Source: BRH-c54 sp965284565
GTDB lineage: Bacteria > Bacteroidota > Bacteroidia > Flavobacteriales_E > Vicingaceae
Length of the DNA: 64,000 bases
NCBI GenBank assembly: GCA_965284565.1
Contig: OZ260100.1
Span: forward strand, 1,116,001-1,180,000
Direction of reading: 5' to 3'
The position numbers and the translations under genes are program-made. This document shows, one piece after another, positions 20,002 through 29,352 of this stretch. The notes beneath the pieces were generated by a model, which had not been told where the DNA came from, did not search any database, and saw only the letters and a program-made list of their open reading frames with translations. Each line of letters opens with the position of its first letter. The first letter of the stretch is position 1.

Positions 20002-20883
20002 TATAGCCTTTTTATCTGCTTTAAATTTAAAGAAAGCATTTAAAAAGATAGCCGATAAAACTATCGCCATCCCTACATAAAAACCTGTTGACATTATTTC
20101 GCTTTCGGGCCACAGTAAAACGGCTATAATTATGGAGTAAATAGGTTCTAAATTAATGGAAATTACTACCGTAAACGGAGAAATTTTTTTCATTACTTCT
20201 ACCGACATAATAAAAGCAAAAGCAGTACAAATTATCCCTAAAATTAATAACCATTTTATATCTGAAACTGGAATAAGAAAAGCCTCCATATTTCCGAGGT
20301 TCATAAAAATTAAGTAGCTCGATAAAATGATTAAAGCCCCTAACAATTCATAAAAAGAAAGTGTTTTAGAATTGGTTTCTTTTACTAAAACACCATTAAT
20401 TACCGTAAACCAAGAGCTAAATACTGCCGCTACAATACCCAATATAATTCCTGTTAAATAGCTAAATTCAAAATTGAAAATCAATACTAACCCCACAATA
20501 ATTAGTAAGCCCAAAAATAGCTCGTACCCTTTAATTTTTCGTTTAAAATAAAGTGGTTCAATCAGTGCGGTAAATAAGGTGCTGCTCGATAAACAAACCA
20601 ATGCTATAGAAACGGTAGATTGTTTTATTGCTTCAAAAAAAGCTACCCAATGTATAGCAATTAAACACCCTACCATAAAGGTTTGTTTCAGTATTTTTTT
20701 ATTGATTTTAAAAGAGTGTTTGCTTATTAAAAAATACAAGGCTATAGCTGCCACACCTATTAAAACCCTATACCAAACCAACAAGTAAGAATTAGCCTCA
20801 ATTAATTTACCTAAAATTCCGGTTAATCCGAAAATGAGCACCACTACATGCAGCCAAAAATGATATTTATATTGTTGAAACAT
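19996..20883 (-). CDS. EamA/DMT-family permease
   Basis: The 295-aa protein is very hydrophobic with about ten membrane helices in two related halves, as in drug/metabolite transporters (EamA). The substrate cannot be predicted. Its last codons and the TGA stop lie at the right end of the MITE-like element, so the natural C-terminus was probably altered by a residue or two when the element inserted. It is convergent with the LytTR gene. Confidence 0.88.
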   Translation of the reverse strand: MFQQYKYHFWLHVVVLIFGLTGILGKLIEANSYLLVWYRVLIGVAAIALYFLISKHSFKINKKILKQTFMVGCLIAIHWVAFFEAIKQSTVSIALVCLSSSTLFTALIEPLYFKRKIKGYELFLGLLIIVGLVLIFNFEFSYLTGIILGIVAAVFSSWFTVINGVLVKETNSKTLSFYELLGALIILSSYLIFMNLGNMEAFLIPVSDIKWLLILGIICTAFAFIMSVEVMKKISPFTVVISINLEPIYSIIIAVLLWPESEIMSTGFYVGMAIVLSAIFLNAFFKFKADKKAIT

Positions 20884-20895
20884 TTTTTAAGGCAT

Positions 20896-20930
20896 AAAAA
20901 AAGCAAGGATAATTAAACCCTTGCTTTTAT
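20896..20930 (-). terminator. Terminator of the secG operon
   Basis: AAAAGCAAGG and CCTTGCTTTT arms flank a ten-base spacer; on the minus strand a T run follows. It lies between secG and the EamA gene. Confidence 0.8.
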
Positions 20931-20947
20931 TGAAAGTTAATTATGTA

Positions 20948-21295
20948 TTATTTTTCTTCTTGATTTTCTTGAGCTGGTACAGGAGCATTGTTCATGTTTG
21001 GCATTGTAGGAGCAGCTTTTTCATCAATTAATTCTTTAATTTTTGAGTCACCAGCTTCGCCATCAGTAACCGTTTTTGTTGGGTTAACAGCAGATGAAGC
21101 AATACTCAATACTACCAAAGCAATACCTAAGGTCCAAGTTGCTTTTTCTAAAAAGTTAGTTGTTTTTCTAACACCCATAATTTGGTTATTAGCAGAAAAA
21201 GCTGAATCTAAACCACCTTTTGGGTTTTGAATTAATACAATCAACAAAAGCAAGAAGCAGATGATGATAACTAATACTGTGATAAGTGTAAACAT
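20948..21295 (-). CDS. secG: Preprotein translocase subunit SecG
   Basis: SecG is a small helper subunit of the SecYEG channel in the inner membrane. The 115-aa protein has two membrane helices (residues about 2-20 and 50-70) with the family motif LIVLIQNPKGGLDSAF between them and MGVRKTTNFLEKATW before the second. The C-terminal 40 residues are a low-complexity acidic/proline tail, common in Bacteroidota. Its ATG overlaps the stop of the upstream gene (TAATG), so the two are coupled. Confidence 0.93.
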   Translation of the reverse strand: MFTLITVLVIIICFLLLLIVLIQNPKGGLDSAFSANNQIMGVRKTTNFLEKATWTLGIALVVLSIASSAVNPTKTVTDGEAGDSKIKELIDEKAAPTMPNMNNAPVPAQENQEEK

Positions 21296-22161
21296 TATTT
21301 TTGTTTTAAGTTTTTAATTTGGGTTGCAAAATAACTCCTTTTTTTTGGATATTTCAAACTTAATTTTTCATACATTTCTATCGCTTTCTGATAATGTCCC
21401 TGATCAACGTGGATAAGGGCTAGTGTCTCACTAATCATATCAGAATTATCTACCACACTCAATCTTGCCATGTTTATTGGAGAGTAAAATTCTGTCTTTT
21501 TAGGTTGAATTTTAGGATCTTCTTGAATAAACTTATTAATTAAATCAAATTTATCAATGTTAGAAGTGGTGGTTTTAACATCATTAGTAAGTGGAACATC
21601 GCCTTTAAAGTGTGATAACCATTCAGAAAAAGAATGTGGTGAATCAACATCAAAAGTTGATTGATGAGTTTTAGCTTCCTCTTTTTTAATTGTTGATTGT
21701 TCCGGAGTACTCGACTTTTGTTTGTCTTCTTCCGTTTCAAGTAAAATATAACTATTAATTGCCGCAGCTCTTAGTTGTTGTTCTAAAGCATCAACTTTTG
21801 TAGATTCATTTGGCGTTACGTCTTCCACTTGTTTTGTTGCTACTTTTTCTTCAACAACTTCTTTTGCTAACTCAGCCGTAACATCATTTTTATCTGTTTC
21901 AATTGTGTTTATTTCTTCCGTTTTCTCATCAACAACAGCATGCAATTGATAAAACAAATGTTGCCTATCGGTACAATAAACAGCCGCTTTTTTAAGGTAT
22001 TCTTCAAATAAAATATCATCATTTTTTTTGAGTAATCCGGCATACATTAAATGAGCAGTTTGACAATAAGGAAATTCATCCATCACAAACTTTAGCTCAT
22101 TGGTGTTTTGGCTCAACATGGTGGGATTTTTAATACTTTCTATGAATTGCGATTGCTGCAT
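21295..22161 (-). CDS. TPR-containing protein of unknown function, coupled to secG
   Basis: The 288-aa cytoplasmic protein has a helical N-terminus (QTAHLMYAGLLKKNDDILFEEYLKKAAVYCTDRQHLFYQLH), a long charged low-complexity middle (about 85-185) and a C-terminal TPR-like pair (ALIHVDQGHYQKAIEMYEKLSLKYPKKRSYFATQIKNL). This arrangement directly before secG is something I associate with Bacteroidota genomes, but no function is established to my knowledge. Promoter motif at 22166-22173. Confidence 0.8.
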   Translation of the reverse strand: MQQSQFIESIKNPTMLSQNTNELKFVMDEFPYCQTAHLMYAGLLKKNDDILFEEYLKKAAVYCTDRQHLFYQLHAVVDEKTEEINTIETDKNDVTAELAKEVVEEKVATKQVEDVTPNESTKVDALEQQLRAAAINSYILLETEEDKQKSSTPEQSTIKKEEAKTHQSTFDVDSPHSFSEWLSHFKGDVPLTNDVKTTTSNIDKFDLINKFIQEDPKIQPKKTEFYSPINMARLSVVDNSDMISETLALIHVDQGHYQKAIEMYEKLSLKYPKKRSYFATQIKNLKQK

Positions 22162-22165
22162 AGAG

Positions 22166-22173
22166 CAAAGGTA
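22166..22173 (-). promoter_or_regulatory. -7 promoter motif of the TPR-secG operon
   Basis: On the minus strand TACCTTTG fits TAnnTTTG and lies four bases before the ATG at 22161, giving an almost leaderless transcript. Confidence 0.5.
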
Positions 22174-22213
22174 TAAAAAAGTGTTGAAAGTTTCTTGTTT
22201 GAGGTTTCCCTAT

Positions 22214-22375
22214 TTGTCTTTCAAGAGGAACCTTTTTGAGTAGAGGCAAGGAATCTCCAAGTTGTCATTCAATAAAACTTGAAAGGAAAGCTTAATGAGT
22301 AATTGCTTCCATTTATTCATTATCACAAAACTAAATTTCACCTCTCATCCAAACAAGGTTCCTCCTGAATGACAT
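22214..22375. repeat. Inverted pair of intergenic repeats
   Basis: In the 455-bp gap 22162-22616 a stretch at 22214-22246 (core TTCAAGAGGAACCTT) recurs in inverted form at 22341-22375 (core TTCAGGAGGAACCTT on the minus strand); each continues with TTTG and GAGG. About 95 bp separate the arms. It resembles the short GTCATTC..GGAACC repeats scattered between genes in this phylum. The rest of the gap (22376-22616) shows nothing but AT-rich sequence. Confidence 0.5.
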
Positions 22376-22616
22376 GATATAATGGTTTTTCTATACATCT
22401 CTAAACTTTTAACCTAACCCTCCCACCTTCACAACCCATTGTTAATTAAAACTTATTAAAATATCTTTTTAAGCATTAAACACATTTAATTTTGAAACGA
22501 ACTTTTAATACATTCACTTTTTAGTAAAATGATAATTTGGGAGTTCTACCTAACTGATAATAAACTATTAATATAAACAGATAAAATAGAAATTCATTAT
22601 TTCCGTTTCATAGCTT

Positions 22617-25271
22617 ATGCGTTGGCTTAAAATCATTGGATATTCATTTGTAGTGCTGTTGGTATTAATTACCACTTTTAGCATTGTAATGTCTTCTTTT
22701 TATGAAAAAGAGATTAAAAAATACATTGTTGAAGCCATTAACGATCAGGTAAATGTGCCTATTGATGTAAAAGATCTTGACTTTTCCGTACTTAAAAAAT
22801 TTCCCTATGCTTCGGTAGAATTTAAAGATGTTAAAGTTGCTTCTACCAATCATAAATCTCCTTTATTAAAAGTAAAGTCGGTTTATTTTCAGTTTAATAT
22901 TATTGATTTACTCAACAAAAAATATGTGCTAAAAAAAATTAGTGTAGAAAACGGTAGCACCTTCATTTTTTTCAATCAACAAGGAAAAGATAATTTCCAT
23001 TTTTGGAAAACCAATCCTGAAAGTAGCAAGCAACCAATTGCTTTTGAGTTGTCGGATGTGCAGTTTAAAAATATGGACATTAGTTACCTCAACGATTTTA
23101 AGCAACAAGATATGGGTTTGGTAGTAACCAAAATGAATTTTTCGGGAAATTTTAACGAAAATAACTACCATTTAGAGACCAACATTAGTTTACACATTAA
23201 CCAACTTAACAGTAAAAACGAAGCTTTTTTAAAAGATAAAGACATCAATATAGAAGGTAAAATTGAGGTAAACAAACAACAATTAAGTTACAAAATACAA
23301 TCAGGAGAAATAAGCATTGAAGAGCTTATTTTTAAGTTAAAAGGCATCATTTTAGATAAAAACGAAGCACTAGACTTACAGATGAGTTCTAAAGGAGCAG
23401 ATGTAGATTTTGCTACACTTTTCTCCTTACTTCCGGCAAAAATGCAAGAATCGTTGGCTGCTTACGATGCTAAAGGTGTTTTTAATTATCAAGCTCAAGT
23501 TTCGGGCATGTTTTCGGCTACCAAAACCCCTCATGTAGAAGCTAATTTTCAAGTAAAATCAGGAAACTTAAAAGAGAAAAAATCTGGTTATGAGCTTTCT
23601 AATATTGCTTTTTCAGGGATTTACAACAATGGAGCAAACAACCATGCTAAAACCACCAAATTAAATATTAATGACTTTAATGCCGATTTCGGTGCAGGAC
23701 ATATATCAGGAAATTATGAAATTGCCAACTTCCAAAATCCTTATATTCAGCTAACTTCTGAGGCCAATATTGATATCGCTATGGCGAAAGAGTTTTTTAA
23801 ATTAGATTCGTTGGAAACCGCCACAGGAGAGCTTATTTTAAATGTAGCATACAAAGGCTACATCAGCAATTTGCAAAAAATTAAAGCTTCGGAATTGCAA
23901 CAACTTAATGCTACAGGAAATGCTCAACTCATCAACACGCATTTAAAATGGCAATCAAAACCTTACCAATTAATTAATGCCAATGCTTATTTTGAATTTA
24001 ACAACAACCTTATAAAAATTGATTCATTAACCACCACAGTAAATCGTTCTCCGGTATATATTTCGGGAGTATTTAAAAATTTGCTGGCATATTTATTTGT
24101 AGAAAATGAAAAACTGGAGGTAACCGCTTCTTTTACTTCTCCTAAATTTATGTTGGAAGATTTTTTATTGCAATCTTCCTCTTCCAACCAATCGGAGCAA
24201 GAGGTGAGTTTGCCCAACAACATTACCTTTACCTTTACAACACAAATAGATACTTTTTTGTTCAGGCGATTTAAAGCAGATCATTTTAGAGGAGTTATCC
24301 AATTGGAAGACAACTTACTTTCGGCTACCGATGTTTCTTTTAATGCCATGGGTGGACATATTAAAGGAAGTATCGCCTTAGATAATGAAAACCCCAACGA
24401 ACTGCTCATTACCAGTAATGCTAAGATGTTCGATATTGATATTACGCAACTGTTTTATCAATTTGAGAATTTTGGACAAAAAGCGTTAGATGCGGAAAAC
24501 CTCAAAGGTAAAGCAGCCATTGCGGTAGATTTTGCTTCCGTTTGGGATAAACACCTAAACGTAAATAAGGATAAAATTTATGCTTCTTCTACCATTATTA
24601 TTAAAAATGGAGAGTTATTAGGTTACGAGCCTGTAATGGCGTTGAGTAAATTTATAGAAGTAGATGAACTGAAACGCATTAAGTTTAACCAATTAAAAAC
24701 AGCTATAGAAATTAATAAACAAGTAATCACAATTGCGAAAACCGAAATACAATCTTCGGCTGTTAATTTAACCCTTTCGGGAAGCCACCATTTTAATAAC
24801 GATATAGATTACCGTGTAAAAGTAGATTTAAGCGAACTACTGTGGGATAAAGCCAAAAAACGCAAAAAACAAAATGAAGAATTTGGTTATGTAGAAGATG
24901 ATGGCTTAGGAAAAGGAACGGTATTTTTAAAAATTACGGGCAATGTTAAAAATTACAAAGTAAGCTACGATACCGAAGGGTTAAAAAGCAACATGAAAGA
25001 AAACATACAGGAAGAAAAAAGAACCTTAAAAAGCATTTTAAACAAAGAATTTGGTTGGTTTAAAAAAGACACCACTATTACCAAAGAAGAACCTAAGAAA
25101 AAAGACGGGTTAAAAATTGAATGGGAAGAAGCCGAAGATAACAACACCAAAGAAGACAACAAAAAGAAAAAAGAAAGTGAAAAGAAGAAAGAAAAAACAG
25201 GCTTGCGTAAGTTTTTAGATAAAATTGCCCAACCGAATGAAGAGGAAGTAGAGGAAGATAAAGAGTTTTAG
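22617..25271 (+). CDS. AsmA-family membrane-anchored protein
   Basis: The 884-aa protein has one N-terminal membrane helix (about 5-27) and a very long beta-rich periplasmic part. The N-domain DVKDLDFSVLKKFPYASVEFKDVKV is the AsmA hallmark, and residues about 640-800 match the AsmA C-terminal region (KGKAAIAVDFAS, VNLTLSGSHHFNNDIDYRVKVDLSELL). AsmA-like proteins act in lipid transport or outer-membrane homeostasis between the membranes. The last 80 residues are lysine/glutamate-rich. A single-gene unit; the cassette-like genes at 25302-26614 lie beyond its 3' end. Confidence 0.88.
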   Translation: MRWLKIIGYSFVVLLVLITTFSIVMSSFYEKEIKKYIVEAINDQVNVPIDVKDLDFSVLKKFPYASVEFKDVKVASTNHKSPLLKVKSVYFQFNIIDLLNKKYVLKKISVENGSTFIFFNQQGKDNFHFWKTNPESSKQPIAFELSDVQFKNMDISYLNDFKQQDMGLVVTKMNFSGNFNENNYHLETNISLHINQLNSKNEAFLKDKDINIEGKIEVNKQQLSYKIQSGEISIEELIFKLKGIILDKNEALDLQMSSKGADVDFATLFSLLPAKMQESLAAYDAKGVFNYQAQVSGMFSATKTPHVEANFQVKSGNLKEKKSGYELSNIAFSGIYNNGANNHAKTTKLNINDFNADFGAGHISGNYEIANFQNPYIQLTSEANIDIAMAKEFFKLDSLETATGELILNVAYKGYISNLQKIKASELQQLNATGNAQLINTHLKWQSKPYQLINANAYFEFNNNLIKIDSLTTTVNRSPVYISGVFKNLLAYLFVENEKLEVTASFTSPKFMLEDFLLQSSSSNQSEQEVSLPNNITFTFTTQIDTFLFRRFKADHFRGVIQLEDNLLSATDVSFNAMGGHIKGSIALDNENPNELLITSNAKMFDIDITQLFYQFENFGQKALDAENLKGKAAIAVDFASVWDKHLNVNKDKIYASSTIIIKNGELLGYEPVMALSKFIEVDELKRIKFNQLKTAIEINKQVITIAKTEIQSSAVNLTLSGSHHFNNDIDYRVKVDLSELLWDKAKKRKKQNEEFGYVEDDGLGKGTVFLKITGNVKNYKVSYDTEGLKSNMKENIQEEKRTLKSILNKEFGWFKKDTTITKEEPKKKDGLKIEWEEAEDNNTKEDNKKKKESEKKKEKTGLRKFLDKIAQPNEEEVEEDKEF

Positions 25272-25301
25272 TGGGAAGGTGATTAACAGGTCAACTGTAT
25301 G

Positions 25302-26231
25302 TTACTTTTTTACAGTTATTGTTTTGGTAAAATTTATTTTTTCCATATTCTCTGCAACTATCATATATTTAATTATCAACTCTGGAAGTTCCGTTACCTC
25401 TTTACTTATTTCTAACTTGATTTTGTCAATGTCATATTCAAGATCAGGATAAATAATAATATCTTGTCCTCCCATATAAGTAGACAGTTGCGGAGACCTT
25501 GGAGTAGACTTTGTTCTAAAAACTCCGATATTTCCGTTTCCGTCTAACCCGAATTCAGAAAAGTTATATGGTTTATTTATTTCTACCTTAATCAACGGAG
25601 CTTTGGCGTAATTTCTTCCTGTATTCATCAGTGATAAGATTATTTCAATTTTCATATTATCACCATAAATTTTATGTATATTTTTGTCTTTTACATTCAA
25701 GTCCAAATAAGCAGAGTGCTTTCTCTGAAACATGTCTTTTATATCATAATGCTCACACGTATAAAAACTATCTCCACTTCTTTTATAGTAGTGTTTTCCT
25801 GAATAATTTGCCATATGAGGTGCGAAATCACTTGCAGGAATATAAGAAACAATAAATCCACAATCATTTGAAATCTCGATTTTTTTATGCTCTATCCCAG
25901 TAATTACAGGAGTAACAGCTTGTCCCTCTAATCGATTTATTGTATTCAAAAACTTAGTCAATTCCGTTATTGGTTTCTTATCAGTCGCGATATCCTGTTT
26001 CTTTGCGTTCTCTTTCGCTTTAATTCCCCAAATTATAATACCTCCATTCGAGTTAGCAAATCCAGAAAAAGTCTTTGAAATATTCTTTTTATCATCCTCT
26101 CTATTATTCTGATTATAATTTGGATGAACAGTGGTTTTAAATTCAAGATTTAAATTTTCCTCTTGTCCTTCAGATATAAATCGGTCAATTTCGTTTAAAT
26201 CTATTTTATCATAATACGCTTTCAAATCCAT
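25302..26231 (-). CDS. AlbA_2 (Schlafen-type) domain protein
   Basis: The 309-aa protein has an AlbA_2/divergent AAA-4 domain at about residues 20-170 (ENLNLEFKTT, ISKTFSGFANSNGGIIIWGI, SGKHYYKRSGDSFY). Such domains occur in putative nucleic-acid-binding regulators and in some antiviral proteins, but the biochemical role is not settled. The C-terminal half (about 175-309) is beta-rich and unfamiliar. It follows the attC-like site at 26272-26355, so it is probably integron-cassette cargo; no attC was found beyond its 3' end, which is 30 bp from the AsmA stop. Confidence 0.8.
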   Translation of the reverse strand: MDLKAYYDKIDLNEIDRFISEGQEENLNLEFKTTVHPNYNQNNREDDKKNISKTFSGFANSNGGIIIWGIKAKENAKKQDIATDKKPITELTKFLNTINRLEGQAVTPVITGIEHKKIEISNDCGFIVSYIPASDFAPHMANYSGKHYYKRSGDSFYTCEHYDIKDMFQRKHSAYLDLNVKDKNIHKIYGDNMKIEIILSLMNTGRNYAKAPLIKVEINKPYNFSEFGLDGNGNIGVFRTKSTPRSPQLSTYMGGQDIIIYPDLEYDIDKIKLEISKEVTELPELIIKYMIVAENMEKINFTKTITVKK

Positions 26232-26271
26232 GTCTTCTATTCAGTTGTTTACTTTGAAGTCTCTGTATATT

Positions 26272-26355
26272 CCCCATAACGTTTAAGTTAAGCAATCTTG
26301 GCGGTGTCGACCTGAAAAGTCAATCAGGTAAACTGTTTAGCTATTGTTAGCAAAC
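26272..26355 (-). other. attC-like recombination site of the small-lipoprotein cassette
   Basis: On the minus strand the site starts GTTTGCTAAC and ends AAACGTTATG, with an imperfect stem between (ACCTGA/TCAGGT inner pair, outer TAACGTTT/AAACGTTA). Its left core is the complement (9 of 10) of the cassette's 5' boundary GTTGGCAAAC at 26640-26649, as expected for attC. Confidence 0.65.
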
Positions 26356-26648
26356 GTTATATTTTCTTACGATTTTATTAATCCTCTTTTAATTCACAAT
26401 TAATAGCCCCATTTGGATCATCTGTTGTTTGATAATTTGAGCATTCAATTTCCGCTTCTTCCTTGCTCATATTTCTTAGAGTATCTGTCGTTGTAACAAG
26501 TTCTCCTTTTTGCAAGTTCCCATGTTTACACTGACACAAATAGTAATCTGTTGACGAGCATGAAGCAAAGAATAAAACAATTGAAATACTTATTGTAATT
26601 TTAATCTTTCTCATTATAATTATCTTCTTTTACTTTAATGTTTGCCAA
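26280..26648 (-). mobile_element. Integron-cassette-like unit carrying a small lipoprotein
   Basis: A 369-bp unit bounded by G/TT points at 26648 and 26280 on the minus strand. It holds one short gene and an attC-like site, the classical one-gene cassette plan. No integrase is in the window. Confidence 0.6.
26378..26614 (-). CDS. Small cysteine-rich lipoprotein, cassette-borne
   Basis: A 78-aa protein with lipobox FFASC (cysteine 19), so the mature form has 60 residues. It contains four further cysteines (LCQC, IECS, INCE) that could form disulfides, and no domain I recognise. It lies 22 bp upstream of its attC-like site and 25-34 bp after the cassette boundary. Function unknown. Confidence 0.7.
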   Translation of the reverse strand: MRKIKITISISIVLFFASCSSTDYYLCQCKHGNLQKGELVTTTDTLRNMSKEEAEIECSNYQTTDDPNGAINCELKED

Positions 26649-26723
26649 CTTGTATATATGTACTTTTACTACATATACCTAACCCATTTTAGGTGTATAT
26701 GTGTAGTTTTCGGTTACATATAT
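26649..26723 (-). other. Degenerate attC-like hairpin upstream of the lipoprotein cassette
   Basis: Within the gene-free stretch 26615-27038. CTACATATACCTAA (26669-26682) pairs with TTAGGTGTATATGTGTAG (26689-26706) with bulges, and TATATGTA pairs with TACATATA outside. It ends at the GTT core of the next cassette. The left AAC core is not convincing, so this may be a decayed site. Positions 26731-26920 show no other feature. Confidence 0.45.
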
Positions 26724-26921
26724 CTTCTCCAAAAATATAAAAAATAACCCACTCCTCATCAAAAAACTCATTTTTAAGCTTTTACAATAACAACTAATCT
26801 ATAAATTAAATTAGTAATGTCTGTATTTCTGTGGTTATTCCCATAACTTAAGTACCCATTTAATTATATGGTAACTCCTAACCAAACCACCGATAAACAA
26901 AATACCATAAAAAGAAACTCG

Positions 26922-26980
26922 TATAAATCAAAAAAGCAAAGCAACCGTGCTGTACGGTTGCTTTGCTTTTTTGATTTATA
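26922..26980. terminator. Perfect 27-bp stem terminator
   Basis: 26922-26948 and 26954-26980 are perfect complements (GC core GCAAAGCAACCGT, five-base loop) flanked by T/A-rich sequence. It is on the 3' side of the beta-helix lipoprotein gene and can act on either strand. Confidence 0.85.
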
Positions 26981-27038
26981 ACTTTATTTTATTATTAATC
27001 TGTATCGACTATTTAAGACTATTCATTAAAAGAGTTTG

Positions 27039-28367
27039 TTATGGAAAAGTCATTGTCCAACCTTGAGCCCAGTTAGCACCTCCTGGTTCAAAAGCACCTT
27101 TGTAAGTTACATTGGTGTACCATGAGTCCGTTGGAGCATTTCCTGCTGCTAAACCAGATGGAATAGGATTAGCTGCTGAAATAGATACACTTTGAACCGT
27201 TAAGTTAGTTATACTTGCATGAGTGGATAAATCAGCACCTGGATTAGTAACCTCTGAAACAATTAAGTCTGAACCAATATTTGATAAAACAATACCATCA
27301 AACTTAAGTTGTCCATTGTCTAATCTGTTTTTAGAATCTTCACCAGAAGCTAAATCTTCAATGTCAATTCCTTTACCAAAGTTATGGAATATAGAGTTGT
27401 GGTATTCTCCTCCTGCATTATCTCTAAAAGTTAATAATCTAGACGTTCCGTTACCGATATAAGTAGCATTAAAAACTTTTGGTGTAGCATAAGGCATTCC
27501 ATCTTCAGGAGTCGTACCACCATCGTGCTCGCCACCTCTATCTGCATCAGCATTTTGTATGGCTAACCAAAACTGACCTTTTCCTCTAAATCCTTCATCG
27601 TAATCAAAAGAATCATCATCACCATTTGAAGCAACTAAATATTTAGTGTTTACTGTTCCACCAAACCATTCAAAACCATCATCAGCATTTCCAACAACTT
27701 CAACATATTCTATTGTAGTTCCTGAACCAACGCCACCCATGGTTAATCCGTTAATTTCGTTTCCTGCACCAATATCAGTACCACCATGTCTGATAGATAC
27801 ATATTTGAATACTCCTGAATTATCAGCATCATTAGTACCTCCATAAATCCCTCTGATTTCTGTAGTAGGTATTCCTTCAATAGCAGAAGTTCCCGGAGTA
27901 GAATTTAACGTAGCGTTTCCTAAAATTATTACACCACCCCATTGTCCTGAAGTAGATAATGGTACAGAACCGTTTAACGGATCAGCTTCAAAAGTGAAGA
28001 TAATAGGTTGTGTTGGTGTTCCAACAGCATTAATTTTACCACCTTTTGCAACAATTAGAGCAGAAGCATTTGAGCCTGTTCCCGGCTTTCCTTTAATAAC
28101 TGTACCTGCTTGTATGGTTAATTCTTGACCAGAATTTACAAATACCATCCCATCTAATATATACACTTTGTCATTAGTCCAAGTAGTTGTTCCTGTTCCA
28201 GAGCCATTATCAGTAACAGTAATTACATTACTAGGGGCTGGTGTTGGAGTTGGGTTAACTGGGTCTGGAGTTTTTTTATCATCTTTAGAACAAGAAGTAA
28301 AGCCCCCAGCTATTCCTACACATAAAGTAGCAATAAGAAGTAAGTTTTTTGTTTTCATTTTTTTCAT
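27039..28367 (-). CDS. Beta-helix lipoprotein of the Bacteroidota 'multidrug transporter' misnamed family
   Basis: The 442-aa protein has a lipoprotein signal (GGFTSCSKDD), a proline/threonine linker, and then a right-handed parallel beta-helix-like region with glycine-rich turns (GQWGGVIILGNATLN, TEIRGIYGGTNDADNSGVFKYVSIRHGG, DDGFEWFGGTVNTKYLV). Such proteins are surface or secreted, and database entries that call them multidrug transporters are not supported by their sequence, which has no membrane helices beyond the signal. It lies divergently next to a PhoB/PhoR-type pair, a context seen with phosphate-starvation proteins; regulation by it is inferred. Confidence 0.85.
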   Translation of the reverse strand: MKKMKTKNLLLIATLCVGIAGGFTSCSKDDKKTPDPVNPTPTPAPSNVITVTDNGSGTGTTTWTNDKVYILDGMVFVNSGQELTIQAGTVIKGKPGTGSNASALIVAKGGKINAVGTPTQPIIFTFEADPLNGSVPLSTSGQWGGVIILGNATLNSTPGTSAIEGIPTTEIRGIYGGTNDADNSGVFKYVSIRHGGTDIGAGNEINGLTMGGVGSGTTIEYVEVVGNADDGFEWFGGTVNTKYLVASNGDDDSFDYDEGFRGKGQFWLAIQNADADRGGEHDGGTTPEDGMPYATPKVFNATYIGNGTSRLLTFRDNAGGEYHNSIFHNFGKGIDIEDLASGEDSKNRLDNGQLKFDGIVLSNIGSDLIVSEVTNPGADLSTHASITNLTVQSVSISAANPIPSGLAAGNAPTDSWYTNVTYKGAFEPGGANWAQGWTMTFP

Positions 28368-28588
28368 TTTTAAAATTTATAATTAACTTTTCGATGGCAA
28401 AATAACGAGCACATTATTACTTCTCTGTATCCTCTATTTTATAATACTCTTATGATGATGTTAAGGGAATATTATCTGAAAAATTTATTGAACAGTTTTT
28501 ATTGATATGTTTATTGTCTCAAGCTTATGTAAAGGCTAACAGAAGCATTATTAATATTAAATTAACACAATTAACAAAAGAAGAGGGG

Positions 28589-28596
28589 TAACTTTG
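28589..28596 (+). promoter_or_regulatory. -7 promoter motif of the PhoB-type regulator gene
   Basis: TAACTTTG fits TAnnTTTG and lies 25 bases before the ATG at 28622. Confidence 0.45.
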
Positions 28597-28621
28597 TTGA
28601 AAATAATTAGTTACTACTATT

Positions 28622-29311
28622 ATGACAAACGAAAAGATACTATTAGTTGATGATGAGCAAGACATCCTTACCTTTATTAGCTATAATTTAAAAAAAGAAG
28701 GTTTTGAAGTGCTAACAGCTTTGTCAGGAAAAGAAGCGATACAAATTGCACAAAAAGAAAAACCTGACTTAATTGTTATTGATGTAATGATGCCCGAAAT
28801 GGATGGTATAGAAACATGTCACGAATTAAGGGCTATAGATGAATTAAAAGATACATTGATTACCTTTTTAAGTGCACGTTCTGAAGATTACTCGCAAGTT
28901 GCAGGTTTTGATGCTGGTGCTGATGATTATATTGCAAAACCTATAAAACCAAGGTTATTGGTTAGCAAAATAAAAGCTATTCTTAGAAGAAAATATAATG
29001 CTGTTGAACCTGTTGGCGAACTTGAAATAGAAGTAGGCAACATTAAGATAGACCGAGAAAAATACTTGGTTTATCAAGATCATAATTCTTTTGCTCTTCC
29101 AAAAAAAGAATTTGAATTACTAGCGTTATTAATGTCTAAACCCGGAAAAGTATTTACCAGAGAAGTTATACTAGAAACCATTTGGGGAACAGATGTAGTG
29201 GTTGGAGACAGAACCATTGATGTACATATTAGAAAACTAAGAGAAAAATTAGGAGATAAACACATAGAAACCATTAAAGGTGTTGGTTATAAATTAAAGT
29301 TGGTAGAGTAA
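28622..29311 (+). CDS. OmpR/PhoB-family response regulator
   Basis: A 229-aa regulator with a receiver domain (phosphoacceptor D54 in LIVIDVMMPEMDG, lysine at IAKPIKP) and a C-terminal winged-helix DNA-binding domain (about 130-229; FELLALLMSKPGKVFTREVILETIWG, RTIDVHIRKLREKLG). It pairs with the kinase 41 bp downstream. Closest in layout to PhoB; the phosphate role is an inference from the neighbouring beta-helix lipoprotein and the PhoR-like kinase. Confidence 0.93.
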   Translation: MTNEKILLVDDEQDILTFISYNLKKEGFEVLTALSGKEAIQIAQKEKPDLIVIDVMMPEMDGIETCHELRAIDELKDTLITFLSARSEDYSQVAGFDAGADDYIAKPIKPRLLVSKIKAILRRKYNAVEPVGELEIEVGNIKIDREKYLVYQDHNSFALPKKEFELLALLMSKPGKVFTREVILETIWGTDVVVGDRTIDVHIRKLREKLGDKHIETIKGVGYKLKLVE

Positions 29312-29338
29312 CATCCTATTTTTCAATTTATTTTATGC

Positions 29339-29346
29339 TATTTTTG
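29339..29346 (+). promoter_or_regulatory. -7 promoter motif of the PhoR-type kinase gene
   Basis: TATTTTTG fits TAnnTTTG and lies six bases before the ATG at 29353, so the kinase may have its own near-leaderless transcript. Confidence 0.5.
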
Positions 29347-29352
29347 CTATAA

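Noticed and set aside
26922..26980. The 27-bp perfect stem as another attC site
   Set aside because: It is a perfect palindrome with a short loop and lacks AAC/GTT cores and extrahelical bases; a terminator explains it better.
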